A stretch of DNA of 64,000 nt, taken from Hypholoma sublateritium FD-334 SS-4 (Eukaryota; Basidiomycota; Agaricomycetes; Agaricales; Strophariaceae). Below, in pieces: positions 28,746-39,680 of the stretch. Position numbers and translations under genes: made by a program. The stretch lies in assembly GCA_000827495.1 (NCBI GenBank), contig KN817522.1, positions 620,001 through 684,000 on the forward strand. The letters are read 5' to 3'. Position 1 is the stretch's first letter. Each line of letters starts with the position of its first letter. Below the pieces are notes generated by a model. It ran no database searches and had not been told where the DNA came from. It was given only the letters and a program-made list of their open reading frames with translations.

Positions 28746-29768
28746 TCATATTTCAGCGTGTTTACGCAAAATGTACAGATAGTAATGGAAAGCTTCTCCT
28801 AACTGCTTGATCTCTAAAGTAGTCCCTTCCTTTTGCAAGTAGCGGCGTCGGAAATGCGGTTGGCCGAATGTGAGGTAGATGAAGACCCCTCCTTTTCGGA
28901 GTACTCTGTGAAAAGTTTAGATGCGGATGATGCATTCAAACGCAGATGATGTACCTCAACGTTTCGTCCACCTCCTTTGTGCAATCATCGAGGACTTTTT
29001 GTGGGGGATCCTATAAACAAATGGTTCAAGAAGAGCAAAGTCGGAAATGAATAGACTCACCCATACGTCTCCCTTCGCCGTCATCATAGCATCCATTGTA
29101 CCTTTGTCGATCGCCACGTCAAAGCTTTCGTCGTCGAGGGACAAATCCCTGACGTCCATCTCATGCCCTGAAATAAACATCAAGAAATGGTATGAGAAGA
29201 GAAGTTTCACATTCCCATACATTCCATTTCTGGTCGAACGACGCTATGCCGGTTTTTCATTTGCTCTATAAGAATCCCAGAGTACTGCAAAGTAAAAACA
29301 TTTAAATCGCCAGATGATGGGAGAATATTGGAACGTACATCTGTGTTCACGATGTTACGGTAGCCGTCTTCCCATAGCTTCAAGTGAACCTTAAATACAC
29401 ATCACTATTGCAAACTTTCTCGACGCTCACATCCTCTGATAGTCTTGAGTTTCCACATCCCAGCATCAGGATCTTAGCTGATTTTTCCGGGATGAGTACG
29501 TGAAGAATTTCTGCGAGATCGGCATATGACTTGAACCAATCGAAGGTCTCTCCGTTGGCTTCCCTTGAGTTTACGTTGCTCAATAAGCCAGTAGTTCCAT
29601 GCGTAGGATGTAGAATTCACTCTGAATATCTCTGATCCCTGCCAGGAATTGTTCAAAATACCAATCAGGCCCGATTCAAGAATGGCGGTGGACAAAAGCG
29701 TTTAATGGCACAGACCAATATTCTTTCGTGCCGTATTCTTCATTTTTTGCAGGAAGCACTTTAGGCAT
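28746..29768 (-). CDS. EEF1A lysine methyltransferase 4-like (seven-beta-strand MTase)
   Basis: Small class I SAM methyltransferase close to EEF1AKMT4 and the N-terminal domain of METTL13, which methylate elongation factor 1A in the cytosol. Splicing gives MPKVLPAKNEEYGTKEYW, then an 18-nt exon (29638-29621) for the DQRYS part, then FDWFKSYADL. Motif I follows (KILMLGCGNSRLSED), then YRNIVNTDYSGILIEQMKN. The family hallmark DVRDLSLDDESFDVAIDKGT continues with MDAMMTAKGDVW. It ends with VLRKGGVFIYLTFGQPHFRR and YLYILRKHAEI with TGA at 28748-28746. Total is about 200 residues in six or more exons. The substrate is inferred from the family only. Confidence 0.87.
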
Positions 29769-29993
29769 GAGTGTCTTTGAAAGAGATGTACAATAGGATT
29801 CAAGTTGAGCGGATCTACCATCAGAATGTATGAAAGTAGAATATTTGAAGTTAAGATAAGATAATCTATTGATAAATAGCTTATTTAGTGCAGACGGTTA
29901 AGCCAAGCAAACGTATTCTGCCGGTCGGCTAACTGCTCTCTGCTCAAATTATTATTACTTGCGAGGGCTGAGTTCATTTCTTCTGCGCCCACT
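29769..29993. promoter_or_regulatory. Divergent promoter between the EEF1A methyltransferase-like gene and RPF1
   Basis: 225 bases separate the two start codons. Both products serve the translation apparatus (factor modification and ribosome assembly), so co-regulation is plausible but inferred only from position. The stretch is AT-rich, with no clear TATA box. Confidence 0.5.
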
Positions 29994-31376
29994 ATGCCAA
30001 CGACACGCTTTGAGCCCTCATCCATCAAGAACAAGATTAAAAGAGAAGAAATTGCCAACAAATCCAAAAAGGCAAAGAATCAACAGAAACTCCAAAAGAG
30101 ACTGGCGCAGGCCAAGCTCGAAGCCAATGATCCCGCCTTGAAAAAGGTCTGAACAAGTGCTATTCCTCCTGGAGCTCTGCTGATTCTTTCCTGCAGAAAC
30201 GATTGGCTGAAAATGTTCCCCGAACCTTGGATAACATGCGAGAGTTCGATCCCTCAATTCTCACTGCCGATCCTTCTACATCAAATATTTCTGGAGAAGG
30301 TTCTGGAGAGTCGAAGCTGCAAGATCTCGAGGAAGATCTGGATAACGACCCATTTGCGTCATATTTCACCTCCACCGATGATCCCACCGTCCCCCCAAAG
30401 ATTTTAATAACTACAAGTCCTAAGGCTTCGAAATCGACCTATGAGTTCTGCGACGAGTTAGTGGGCGTATTCCCTGGGGCCGAATTTGTACGGAGAAAGA
30501 AGGGGAAAGGTTTTGAAATAGGCCGGATAGCGGGCTGGGCAGCCGACAGGGGATATAAGCATCTCTGTGTCGTAAATGAGGATATGAAAAAAGCAAGTAC
30601 GTGTTTTCGACAGTGCAGTAACATCTTTTTGTCGACATAGAATCGCTCAGATGCCATCACCCTTGTTCATCTTCCGAACGGTCCTTCCGCATACTTCAAG
30701 CTCACCTCTGTGGAGCTCACCAAACAAATATTCGTACGTTCAATCACTCTGTACTGTACAAGTGACTCTTCCCAATTCGACTTCCAACAGGGACACGCAC
30801 GAGCGACTGCTCATTTCCCTGAACTTGTCTTGAACGGTTTTGTAACGCGACTTGGACATGCAGTGGGTAGGATGTTTCAGACCACATTCCCACAACTACC
30901 CGAATTTCAAGGGCGACAAGTGGTAACTCTACACAATCAGCGGGATTTCCTGTTTTTCAGACGCCATCGGTACGTTCTTTCTTATTAAACCTTCACGCCT
31001 CATACTTACAAATCTTTTTGAAGATACGCTTTCCGGTCTACAGAAAAAGTATCTTTGCAAGAAATTGGCCCTCGATTCACCCTAAAACTACGTTCGCTGA
31101 AGAAGGGACTTCCTGCCGTCTTCAATTACGGGGAAGATGCCAAGCCTATAGTGTTTGATGTTGCAGCAGCATCAGCCGAGGAAGCCGAAGGACAAGCACC
31201 CAAAGTGCAGGATGAAGACGCCGCAGTGAAGCCGCCTGCAAAAACCATTCCTCCGAAGCAGGAAGAGGTCATATGGGCATGGAAGGTTTGTCCTCTCATG
31301 CTACCACAAGGCCCCTTCACTAATTTGTTTGCTTTAGCCGGAACTCGAGACAAGCAGAAAAACCTTCTTTTTGTAA
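29994..31376 (+). CDS. RPF1: Ribosome production factor 1 (Brix domain)
   Basis: Nucleolar assembly factor of the 60S subunit, a Brix-domain protein needed for 27S pre-rRNA processing. It starts MPTTRFEPSSIKNKIKREEI, a basic region rich in Lys. The next exon has NVPRTLDNMREFDPSI and an acidic stretch, then the Brix domain: PPKILITTSPKASKSTYEFC, FVRRKKGKGFEIGRIAGWAA, GYKHLCVVNEDMK, and, after introns, ITLVHLPNGPSAYFKLTSVEL. The sigma70-like Brix motif LNGFVTRLGHAVGRMFQ is present, followed by GRQVVTLHNQRDFLFFRRHRY. The end is EIGPRFTLKLRSLKKG, an Ala/Glu/Pro-rich insert and ETSRKTFFL with TAA at 31374-31376. Length is about 345 residues, normal for Rpf1. Confidence 0.93.
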
Positions 31377-31867
31377 CGTTGTTTTCTCTTTATCTGGCTC
31401 ATCTGTACCTCTGTGTACAGCCACCGCTCCTTCCTTGTATTATCCATACCTTTTGGATATCAGATGCTAGTGCGCAACAATCAAGGCAGATTACACCTTT
31501 CTTGGTCTAATCTACATAGCATGAATCCAAGACATATCTGCTCGGCTACGTATACAGAAGAGATCAAGCTGAAGGCCCCAAAACCAATCCTGAACCATTA
31601 CGCGTATCTGCGCTATTTGTTAACCCTTTAATGTTTTTATCCAGCAGGATATCCCCACCTCTAATCACCGGTACGTAGTAGTCATCTATCCTTCATTATT
31701 TGAATTGCGGTCTTTTCAACTCGTAAATAAATTGTAGTATATATTGATACCCGGTGCCAGTGCAGGACTACACATCGCCTCCCACTGCGAGATTGTTCAC
31801 CCCGAGCCGGTATTCAATGTGGCGCGCAATGCATACCATAGGACTCGAGGGGCAGGGGGCGGGACAC
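31377..31867. other. Intergenic between two convergent genes
   Basis: About 490 bases between the RPF1 and carnitine acetyltransferase stops. It should hold both 3' UTRs and terminators. The plus-strand frame at 31413-31631 lacks coding character. No repeat or RNA gene is seen. Confidence 0.5.
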
Positions 31868-34226
31868 TTACAATTTCGCACTGTGCGGTGTGTTGTGGCT
31901 AAAAATGTCTTTGTGCAGGTTGTAGATGTCCTCCGCGGCCCTGGACAGTTCTTGCACGAATTGAGCGTTGGGCATCTCTTTGCGAGACGTGACGGTATAT
32001 TGCAAGCGGTCTAGAGCGACTGTTAGTTGTACTGCACAGGAGAGTCTCCGGGTGAGCTTTAATTACCGTCATAGCCAGTCATGTATGCCACTCCAAAGCC
32101 ATCTGGGACAACCTAGTCACCGAAAATATAGATAGAATATCTTAATTTATAAAGCCATGTGCTTACCTCTCCCCAACCATACACAGGAAAGTGTTTGGAG
32201 AAGATAGCGGATGTACTGAGCACCCAGTTTGATGACCTTGTAAATACAGGATCGTTGTAAAGTTCAGGAAGTGTCTCGCTATCCTTCAAGAGCCTCTTCA
32301 GGCCTAGATAGTAAGGTGATTAGCCAAATAAATTGATGTCGCTTCGCTATAGAAATGAATTACCAAAGAGATGGCGGTCAACACCCTGTCCTTGACCGCC
32401 TGCTTTGGCCAGACTAACATGCCTTTTTGTAGCTTGGTCAAACAGCTTCTTGCGAGTCTCCTTGGTTGCCTTGGGGTCATCCATGCTTGCAACCCAATTA
32501 TCAGCCTCAGTGGTGACGACACGTATAGCCTCAGTGCGACCCTTGTAAAATTTGCGCGTCGAAGCAGCCTCATACGTTGCGCCTGTCCGCTTGTTCGGAG
32601 AAATTAGACGCCTGTATGCCAATTGGATGATCATCTGCGCCCATGAATCTGGAGAGACGGAGAAGGCCTTAATGGTAGCCTTGCCATATGAAGTTGTCAT
32701 AAAACCCAATTCTTGGCTTTCAGCAAGTTCAGTGGCAGCTTTGTCTGCAGCACTAATGGCCTCGGCGATAGCAGGCGAAACTTCAAAATCTAGAGACACC
32801 GGCGATGCAGAAGCACCAGCGGCCGGTGCGCCGTGGTCGAAGGCCGGGTCGTAGAGCATATCTAGGACCTCGTCGCACATGCGGGCCGTGGGTGTGCCGT
32901 CCATGACGGAATGCTCCCCCATGATACCAGCGGCCGAGTTGTCGAAGACGATGAACTGGAGAGGCTTGTCTACCCAGCGGTTTTGTAGCCCGACAGGGAT
33001 TCCACCGACAATGTCGCCGTGCCAGAGAGCGCGACTGTGATGAACGGGATTCCTGGGTCGAGAAGAGTCCAGAGCAATGACAAAGGCAGAAGAATGAATA
33101 GCATCAACGATTTTAGCGTTGTGCGCACTTGAGGTTAATTCTTGATAATCCTTGAGGTAATGTTGGATCTAAGCATAGTAATTGAGAGTTTTGGGTAAGA
33201 TTGCTTACCTTTGACCATGTATCACGATTTGAAGCTGTCAGAACGCCAACACCGGGGTATTCTTGGAGGGTATTGTCATAAATATGTTGTATTTGCCTGC
33301 AACCATTAGCCTCCGTCGATGACAGAAAAATAGATAAACATGCTTTTCCAGTTCTTGAGTGCTGAGTATTCTCCCGTTGTCAGTAATGTCAATCTTCCAG
33401 AACCTGTTCTTTCTAATGACAACAATATGACCAGAGTTGCCTTTGTCCCCCGCTTTTGCATGGGATACTGCCCAATCCAATCCATCGCCAGGAACTCTGC
33501 AGCAGTCAAACATCCACCTGAAAGGGTGAGCATCGTTGATATATTTCAACACACATACAGCCATTACCTGTAGGTATCCATGCATACAGGTCCTTCCTTG
33601 GTCGCTTCTGGCTTGATGAGACCAAGCTTAAGCTTTTGCCTAAAGATCAAAGCTGCTCTCGCAATTCCAGCTGCTCTACCAGCAGGAGATTGAGGTAGAT
33701 GTGAGGGTTGATCATCGAATCCATCTATCGAAAGAGTTGAATAACGTGAATGCTAGAAAGTATCAGAACCACACACAATAATAGGAGACATTGACGACGA
33801 CCTAAGCAAGTTCAGCGCCGGTGAATAGGTCAGGGAAGGATTTTAATGTACCGAATCGCGATATCCCATGTACCCGGAATCATCCCACCATTCTTCTAGC
33901 CAATGCGGACGCTCCGAAGCTCTCTGCAGTAACCGTGCCTGCAGCTCAGGTCCTTTGTTAGCCGCAAACTGGTCGATCTTCTTCGAGACTGTGCTGTATT
34001 CAGCTTCGGACCAAGCAATGGGTTTTAAGGACTCCTTAAGACGGACGACGGTATCCTCGAGCGTTGGGACGGGAAGCTTAGGTAGATCGCGTTGGGCAGC
34101 AAACGTCAAGGTGGACGGCAACGGTTCTGGCGCAGCGGCCTTCCAATGGAGGGGGCGGCGCCTGAGAGACTTAACAGCCATTTGTCGATATGAACTACGG
34201 GATGTCAGGATGAGTCGTGCCAGCAT
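31868..34226 (-). CDS. CAT2: Carnitine O-acetyltransferase, mitochondrial and peroxisomal
   Basis: Choline/carnitine acyltransferase family enzyme that moves acetyl groups between CoA and carnitine so that acetyl units can cross organelle membranes. From 34226 the N-terminus MLARLILTSRSSYRQMAVKS is basic and hydroxylated, fitting a mitochondrial presequence; an in-frame ATG 12 nt upstream (34238) is also possible and a downstream one (34181) gives MAVKSLRRR. The family reads LPKLPVPTLEDTVVRLKESL, EEWWDDSGYMGYRDS, CMDTYRWMFDCCRVPG, and the catalytic His in GEHSVMDGTP. Near the end come GQGVDRHLFGLKRL, RSSNWVLSTS and GWGEVVPDGFGVAYM. The last residues are HSAKL, a peroxisomal PTS1 of the AKL type. 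About eight introns are present. Confidence 0.94.
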
Positions 34227-34976
34227 TTGTCCAGGCAAGTGCGTTCCAGCCGGCTTTGAATGCTTTCAGGAGCAAGCTGCAATGGCACATGATTTCCGCT
34301 CCGGGGTACGGGATAGCGGAAGTAAGTAGTCTATATATAGCCAGCTCTCCACTGCCAATAAGATTAAATCTTTTACAAGAGCACTTTGAAGATGCCATGA
34401 ATATTATACATGCGTGCTGGCAAACTAATGGATTAAATTATGTAATACTTTTTAATCGTCCTGTCGTTCTCCCTATAACCGTCCTTGCCAAATTATTACT
34501 CTTCAACCGTTCTATAGATTCCTTCGAGTCTCGAGCGCTTGCTTTTGTATGTCGATGTCCGTTCAAACTCGGGTCTAGAATTCTTCAATTTTTGTTTTGT
34601 TTTTGTTTTTCTCAAGTTTTTCTTTCAAAGTTCGTATCATGAACCCTTCTTCAAGTTTCTGTCAGGCCAAAGTTGCCGGGGGCACTTATCTGTGATATTT
34701 ATAGGGTCCTGGGAAAGGAAATTGCAAATCGACATGATCGAGGAATATGAAGAATACAAGGCTGGCATGGGACTTTTTTGGTGCCAAATTCGCAGGTGGG
34801 ACGGACAAGGGACGGAGCAGGTGGGCCGGGAGACGGGTCCGGCGCCTCGGCTGACAAATCGTCGGAATTAAGATCACAGTGCTGCGGACGATTGAAAGTA
34901 TGTGAACGGGAAAACCTAACATGTCCAGCATTGCTTTTCGGCGGTGACTCCCAACTACCTCTTGTCATCTCCAGAC
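34227..34976. promoter_or_regulatory. Divergent promoter region with a TATA-like element
   Basis: 750 bases separate the carnitine acetyltransferase start from the PB1-ZZ gene start. CTATATATAG at 34331-34340, about 105 bases upstream of the acetyltransferase ATG, is a candidate TATA box; it is palindromic, so it gives no direction. A T-rich stretch with TTTTG repeats lies at about 34588-34625. No gene is evident; the frames here overlap untranslated sequence. Confidence 0.45.
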
Positions 34977-37900
34977 ATGTATAGTCCGCCAGACAGACCC
35001 CTCATCATAAAGTGCACGTTCGATAAGTGGCATAAAAGGATTACTTTCAATTCCGCGCGCAATTGCTCGTATGATCTATTGCGGCGCAAAGTATGTTCGC
35101 CTTTTCTCGTCTTCTCAAGGGTATATCTCAGCGCAGAAATAGGTGGAGCAATGTTTTTCACTCTATGCTGCTTCATATGCCATCGCGTACAAGGACGACG
35201 ATGGAGAGATTTCGACAATCGTAACGGACGACGACCTCATGGAAGCAATACAGTACTTTCAGGCAGGCGACGATGCGCCCATATCTTCGGCAGCATCCAT
35301 ATTGTCTGGGAGGAGCTTTGGTGCACGAAAGATCACATTGCGTGTCAACATAACTGTGGACTATGACGGGCCTAGTCTGTCGGACACTTCTTCTCTTGCA
35401 AGCCTTGAGGAATTCAAAGGGAGAAACGGAAGTCAGCAATCATTCTCCTTCGGCACACCTTCCGTTGACTTAGATGACGACTCTGTCACGGTGAGCTCAA
35501 GAGATCCAGGGACATCGTCTGCGCGCAACGGACGATCGTTCGGCAGTTCTCTCAAGTCTATCGCAAAGCAGAGGAGCTTCGTGAGCTCATCTCAAAGATC
35601 TAAACTGAGTCCAGAGCAGTCAAACAATGGCCAGTATCAACAAGAATCGTCTATAGTTGAATCTGGATCGCGCGGAGGGCCCACGGCTGCCTTCAACGAC
35701 AATGAATCGGCCACCGCTGCCGCCGAACGCTTTCCAGCTGATCCATCTGCTGTTTTCGAGCGGCTTAAACTTCAAGAAACAATGCGAGATGACTCTTCAA
35801 GCGTGGACTTCGATTCTTTAGCGGCCAGTGAACGAGGGGCCGCCTGGCTTCGGGATCAAAACGAGAGAACTATCCGGTCGATGTTAGGTGCTCTACCGGA
35901 ACCGTCAGAATCCGATGGTGCATCTCTATCTTTGGGCTCCCAAGAAGATTCTCTCGGAGGCGATCTTGCCCTTGAAAGAGATCCGAGGGGGAAATACTAT
36001 TACACATACACAGCAGGTTCTGCTTCTCAATTCCAGGGGTCGGGCGATGAAGAAGGACAGGGTGGAAATGCCGATAACGAAGCATATGCTCAGAGCATGC
36101 GCGGTCCGCGCCCCACATCTATGCAACTAAAGTGGCTGGCGGCACAGCAGCAAGTGGACCCAGCCGAAGCCCGGAAACGCACCTTCGATTTGCAATCCAT
36201 ATCCATTCAAGAGGAGGCCAACGACCAGCACTACGCAATTGACAAAGATCTCCTCCCATTCCTCCCGGTCCCTGGTCCTGCACGCGAAATACTAACCGAT
36301 TGCTCTATTTGTGGGATACTATTGGATGCTATCCGATACGTGTGTTCCACGTGTGGGGAAAAAGCACCCATTCACTCGTCTACCTTGGAGAAAGGAAAGG
36401 AGAAGGACTCGTCGCCTACTAACCTTTTTGCCTATCCTCCGACGCACGTGCACCAATTTTTCTCTAGTCCCAACTCTAGCTCTTCACAGACTTATGTCGC
36501 CAGTCCAGAAATCGAAAGCCAGCGCTACAAACCATTACCCTCTATACCTTCCGCACCATCACTATCCTCGCTGCAGTCTATTTTCGGTGTATCTCGAACG
36601 CTTCTGAGCGTTCCCAGTTCTCCTACGTCCCAAACTTCTCATGGGTATGAGCTTTGCTCCTCGTGTCTCGAGTCAGATGGGATCAACCACGCCATTGAAG
36701 CCGGCCTCACCACCCCTGGATCATCGCCAGTCATGAGCAGTATGTCCCCGTCGCACCACGATCCACAACAAGCTTCACAATGGAGACGCGCACCCCCCAA
36801 GAAGGGTCAAGTGCGCCACGCATACCAAGAAAAGGTGTGGGGTCATCGCGGGTGGGAAGATGTTGGTACGATGAGATTTTAATTAGCTCCAAGGACCCTG
36901 CTTATATTGTTCCTTTCTCAGTGTTGGACGAGGCACAGATATCTAAATGTTCCACATGTTCTGCTGTGACCGAGACCAAGCGATACAAATGCGTGTCTTG
37001 CTCAAGAATGCACCTATGTCGGGCTTGTTACAAGTACGTTGGTTTGCCCATCCTTGGAAAAATGATGCTGATCGGCTCATTGGGGGACAGGCAAGTCCAC
37101 GAACTGCATCCTTCCCATCCTTTTTTGATCGTTCCCGACAAGCCGATTGAAGAGGCATCCAGTGAATATGATTATAGCCAAATCATGGCTAATCCTCACG
37201 AAGAACTCTGTACGTATCGCGGCAGGATACAATCTACTCGCTCTCAATCAACTATGGACTCTAGCACTTACACACCCGGGAGTGAAATGCGCGCAGTACG
37301 TCGTTGAGTGTAGTAAGTTTGTTCAGAATCTTACCCTCAAACCTATAGCTGCCTGCTGGATATCGTTGGAGCCCGATTCCACTGCGCAATCTGCCCTTCA
37401 GTCGATATATGTTCTAATTGTGAATCCGCCGGTCTCCCTGGGAACTTAGACTCAGCAGATGGCGGTCACACCTCTTCACATATTCTCATCAAGGTATATC
37501 ATCATACTTTCCATACTTTTCTCCTGCTCAATGGCGTTGTTAAGATACCGTACCCGTTGGAACACAATGAAGTGAGTCAGTGTGACATACGACCTGAATT
37601 TTCATGACTTTGCTTTCTTCTAGCTTCAAAATGCCAGTCGCCGGGCACTAGATCTATGGACCGGGAGAGACGCGGCCAGCGTTGGGTTCGCCATTCCAAG
37701 GTCGAAAGCAGAATCTGAAATATCTTCCTACGCACATACGATGATTGGCCCACGATCAACTCGGGATGGACATGCGCCTTCCGCAAACGATCACCGGACT
37801 TTCTGCAGTGGTTGTAACCATGTGCGCCAGCATAACATACTCACAATCATAACATCTGACTTTTTTTGCATGCTAGTTGATTCACGGAGTTCGGTATCAA

Positions 37901-38638
37901 TGTGCCCATTGCCCGTCAAAACCATCTGCATACAACTTGGTGAGTACCGCAACCTGTTGCAGGAACGCAATGGCTGAAACCGTCGAAAGTGTGCCAATTG
38001 CGAAGTGCGCTCGTATTTGATACATGACCCTATGCACATTTTCTTCAAGCTGCCCAAACCTGTCAATCGGCCATTGGAGTCGGCATTTGCCATGTTGCCC
38101 ATATTGTAAACCTTCATTTATTCGGCAATTTCACTATCTGACCTACATCTGACTGCTATTATTATAGGTACAAAACCCCAGCCGGCCCCGCACCCAACGC
38201 CCCAAGAAACTACGACCCTAAAGGTAAGTTAACGCTGGAAAGCGGTTCACCAGCACTATCTGATCACTCTTATCAGCTTACCTTACTACCCTTATTCATC
38301 CGTCGGCCATCTGTGATCGCTGTATGGATCGCATCCACGGTGAATGGTTCCGTTGTGCGTATTGCAACAAGGACCTGTGCGATGCGTGCGAATCCGTGGA
38401 CACACACAATGATACTCATGTGTTCCTAGTATTCAAATCATCGGTAAGTGCTTTCATATAGGCTTACCATACAACGTCTCACAAACTACACCCCTAAAGG
38501 TTGACATGCAGCTCTTCAAGTGAGTGACATGCATTATGTACATTTTATTGGATCTCAATGCCCACCTATAGGACCTTCGCGAATCTGGAAAGTTCTGCAG
38601 CAGGACCTCCTGTCATTCCCTACCCAGTTTATCTTTGA
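34977..38638 (+). CDS. PB1 domain protein with five ZZ-type zinc fingers
   Basis: It starts MYSPPDRPLIIKCTFDKWHK, the first strands of a PB1 domain with the basic Lys. The next exon (from about 35142) completes it with AYKDDDGEISTIVTDDDLME, the acidic OPCA motif, so it can self-associate. A long Ser-rich region follows. ZZ1 lies at about 36300-36670 (CSICGILLDAIRYVC, with a long insert before LCSSC), ZZ2 at about 36945-37130 (KCSTCSAVTETKRYKC), ZZ3 at about 37280-37490, ZZ4 at about 37790-38040 (FCSGCNHV ... LCSNCEV) and ZZ5 at about 38310-38440 (ICDRCMDRIHGEWFRC). For ZZ3 a GTACGT donor restores CAHC. The end is VIPYPVYL. PB1 plus ZZ recalls NBR1/p62-type autophagy cargo receptors, but I see no FW or UBA domain. 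A cargo-receptor or signalling-scaffold role is inferred. Confidence 0.82.
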
Positions 38639-38741
38639 ACGTGTAATGTATCGCTATCATGTATTGATGTACTTTAAAGAGAGAAGATTTGTATCATATA
38701 CAACAAAGGAACAGCAGCTTTGCAAATTGCGAAGAGCAAGA

Positions 38742-39340
38742 CTACCCCTTCTTAAAACCTATAATGTAGTTGTTAGCTTCTTACGATGGCTTTAACGCAT
38801 ATATGCGCACCTAATCTACGTCTCTCATAGAACAGATCTGTTCGGCTGGCTCCTAGATTCACGATTTTGGGACATCCATCCCGATCTTTTTCGAGCCGAG
38901 TACATTCAGCACAGTAATAAGCATCGGAGATTCCTAACAATAATTTTAACACGGGAGTGACCAAGATAAGTATTATAATCACGAACCTGGAGAGCCGCAA
39001 ATGATACAACGGCCGCCATATGTGCCAAAGTTGCATTCATCGCAAATTCGCACTAAAGTTTCTGGCCTCACGTACGAATCACACACTGGGCTAGAGGCCA
39101 AGGTGTAAGAGAATGCCAAACAGCATTAAGGGAACCAAGTGTACCATTTGCCATCGCATTTTTCGCAAAGACGACCAATTGCTAGTAAGTACAGGAGATG
39201 AGCTCTTGCATAGACCGATGGCATCCAGAACACATACCAATGCCAGGTTGCCTCCTACACATGATCAGATCTTGCGGATACCATTAGCCGCAGTTTTTCG
39301 AGACCTGCAGTCATAACATACCGGGGTGGTGTTTAGACAT
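38742..39340 (-). CDS. RDS3: PHF5A/Rds3, SF3b subunit of U2 snRNP
   Basis: Small zinc-finger protein of the SF3b complex that helps form the branch-site adenosine pocket in U2 snRNP. The gene is cut into six small exons. Exon 1 is 19 nt (39340-39322, MSKHHP), exon 2 is 33 nt ([11 protein letters not shown]), and exon 3 is 37 nt ([12 protein letters not shown]). Exon 4 reads [17 protein letters not shown] and [15 protein letters not shown], and exon 5 [19 protein letters not shown] and [18 protein letters not shown]. The last exon is only GFKKG and TAG at 38744-38742. The product is 110 residues, the same as the human protein, and nearly all cysteine pairs (CxxC) are kept. The acceptor for exon 4 is the TAG three bases before CAG, since the other choice gives a stop. 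It converges on the PB1-ZZ gene. Confidence 0.96.
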
Positions 39341-39680
39341 AGTCAAGGAGTCAAACGAGGTAGCAGAAGTGGGCCAATGGAATCTGACGGTAGCAGGCGA
39401 TTGACAAGGTTTGGACTTCGGAGCCGTAAGTTCTTGGTAAATTGCTTACGTCATTCAGGAAAGCGGGCCGCGGCCCACTGCTCGTTTGGAGCTCAGCTCA
39501 AGCTCAACTTGTACTAACTCTGTAACGCTGCAAATTGCTTCTCAAGAATACATGCAAACAGACTTGTTATATTGTTATAGGGTTGTGTATGTGATGGTTT
39601 CTAAAATATCAAGTGTATACAGGTAGAGAGCTAATAAAACAGGAGAAGAAAGGTTTTAAATACGACGTGGCCGAAAGACG
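39341..39680. other. Intergenic: RDS3 promoter and UFD4 3' flank
   Basis: 340 bases between two minus-strand genes. No open frame, repeat or RNA gene is evident. The part next to 39340 should be the RDS3 promoter. Confidence 0.45.

Noticed and set aside
37280..37400. ZZ3 finger apparently missing its second cysteine
   Set aside because: Using the GTACGT donor near 37297 in place of a later GTAAGT restores CAHC and a complete ZZ motif.
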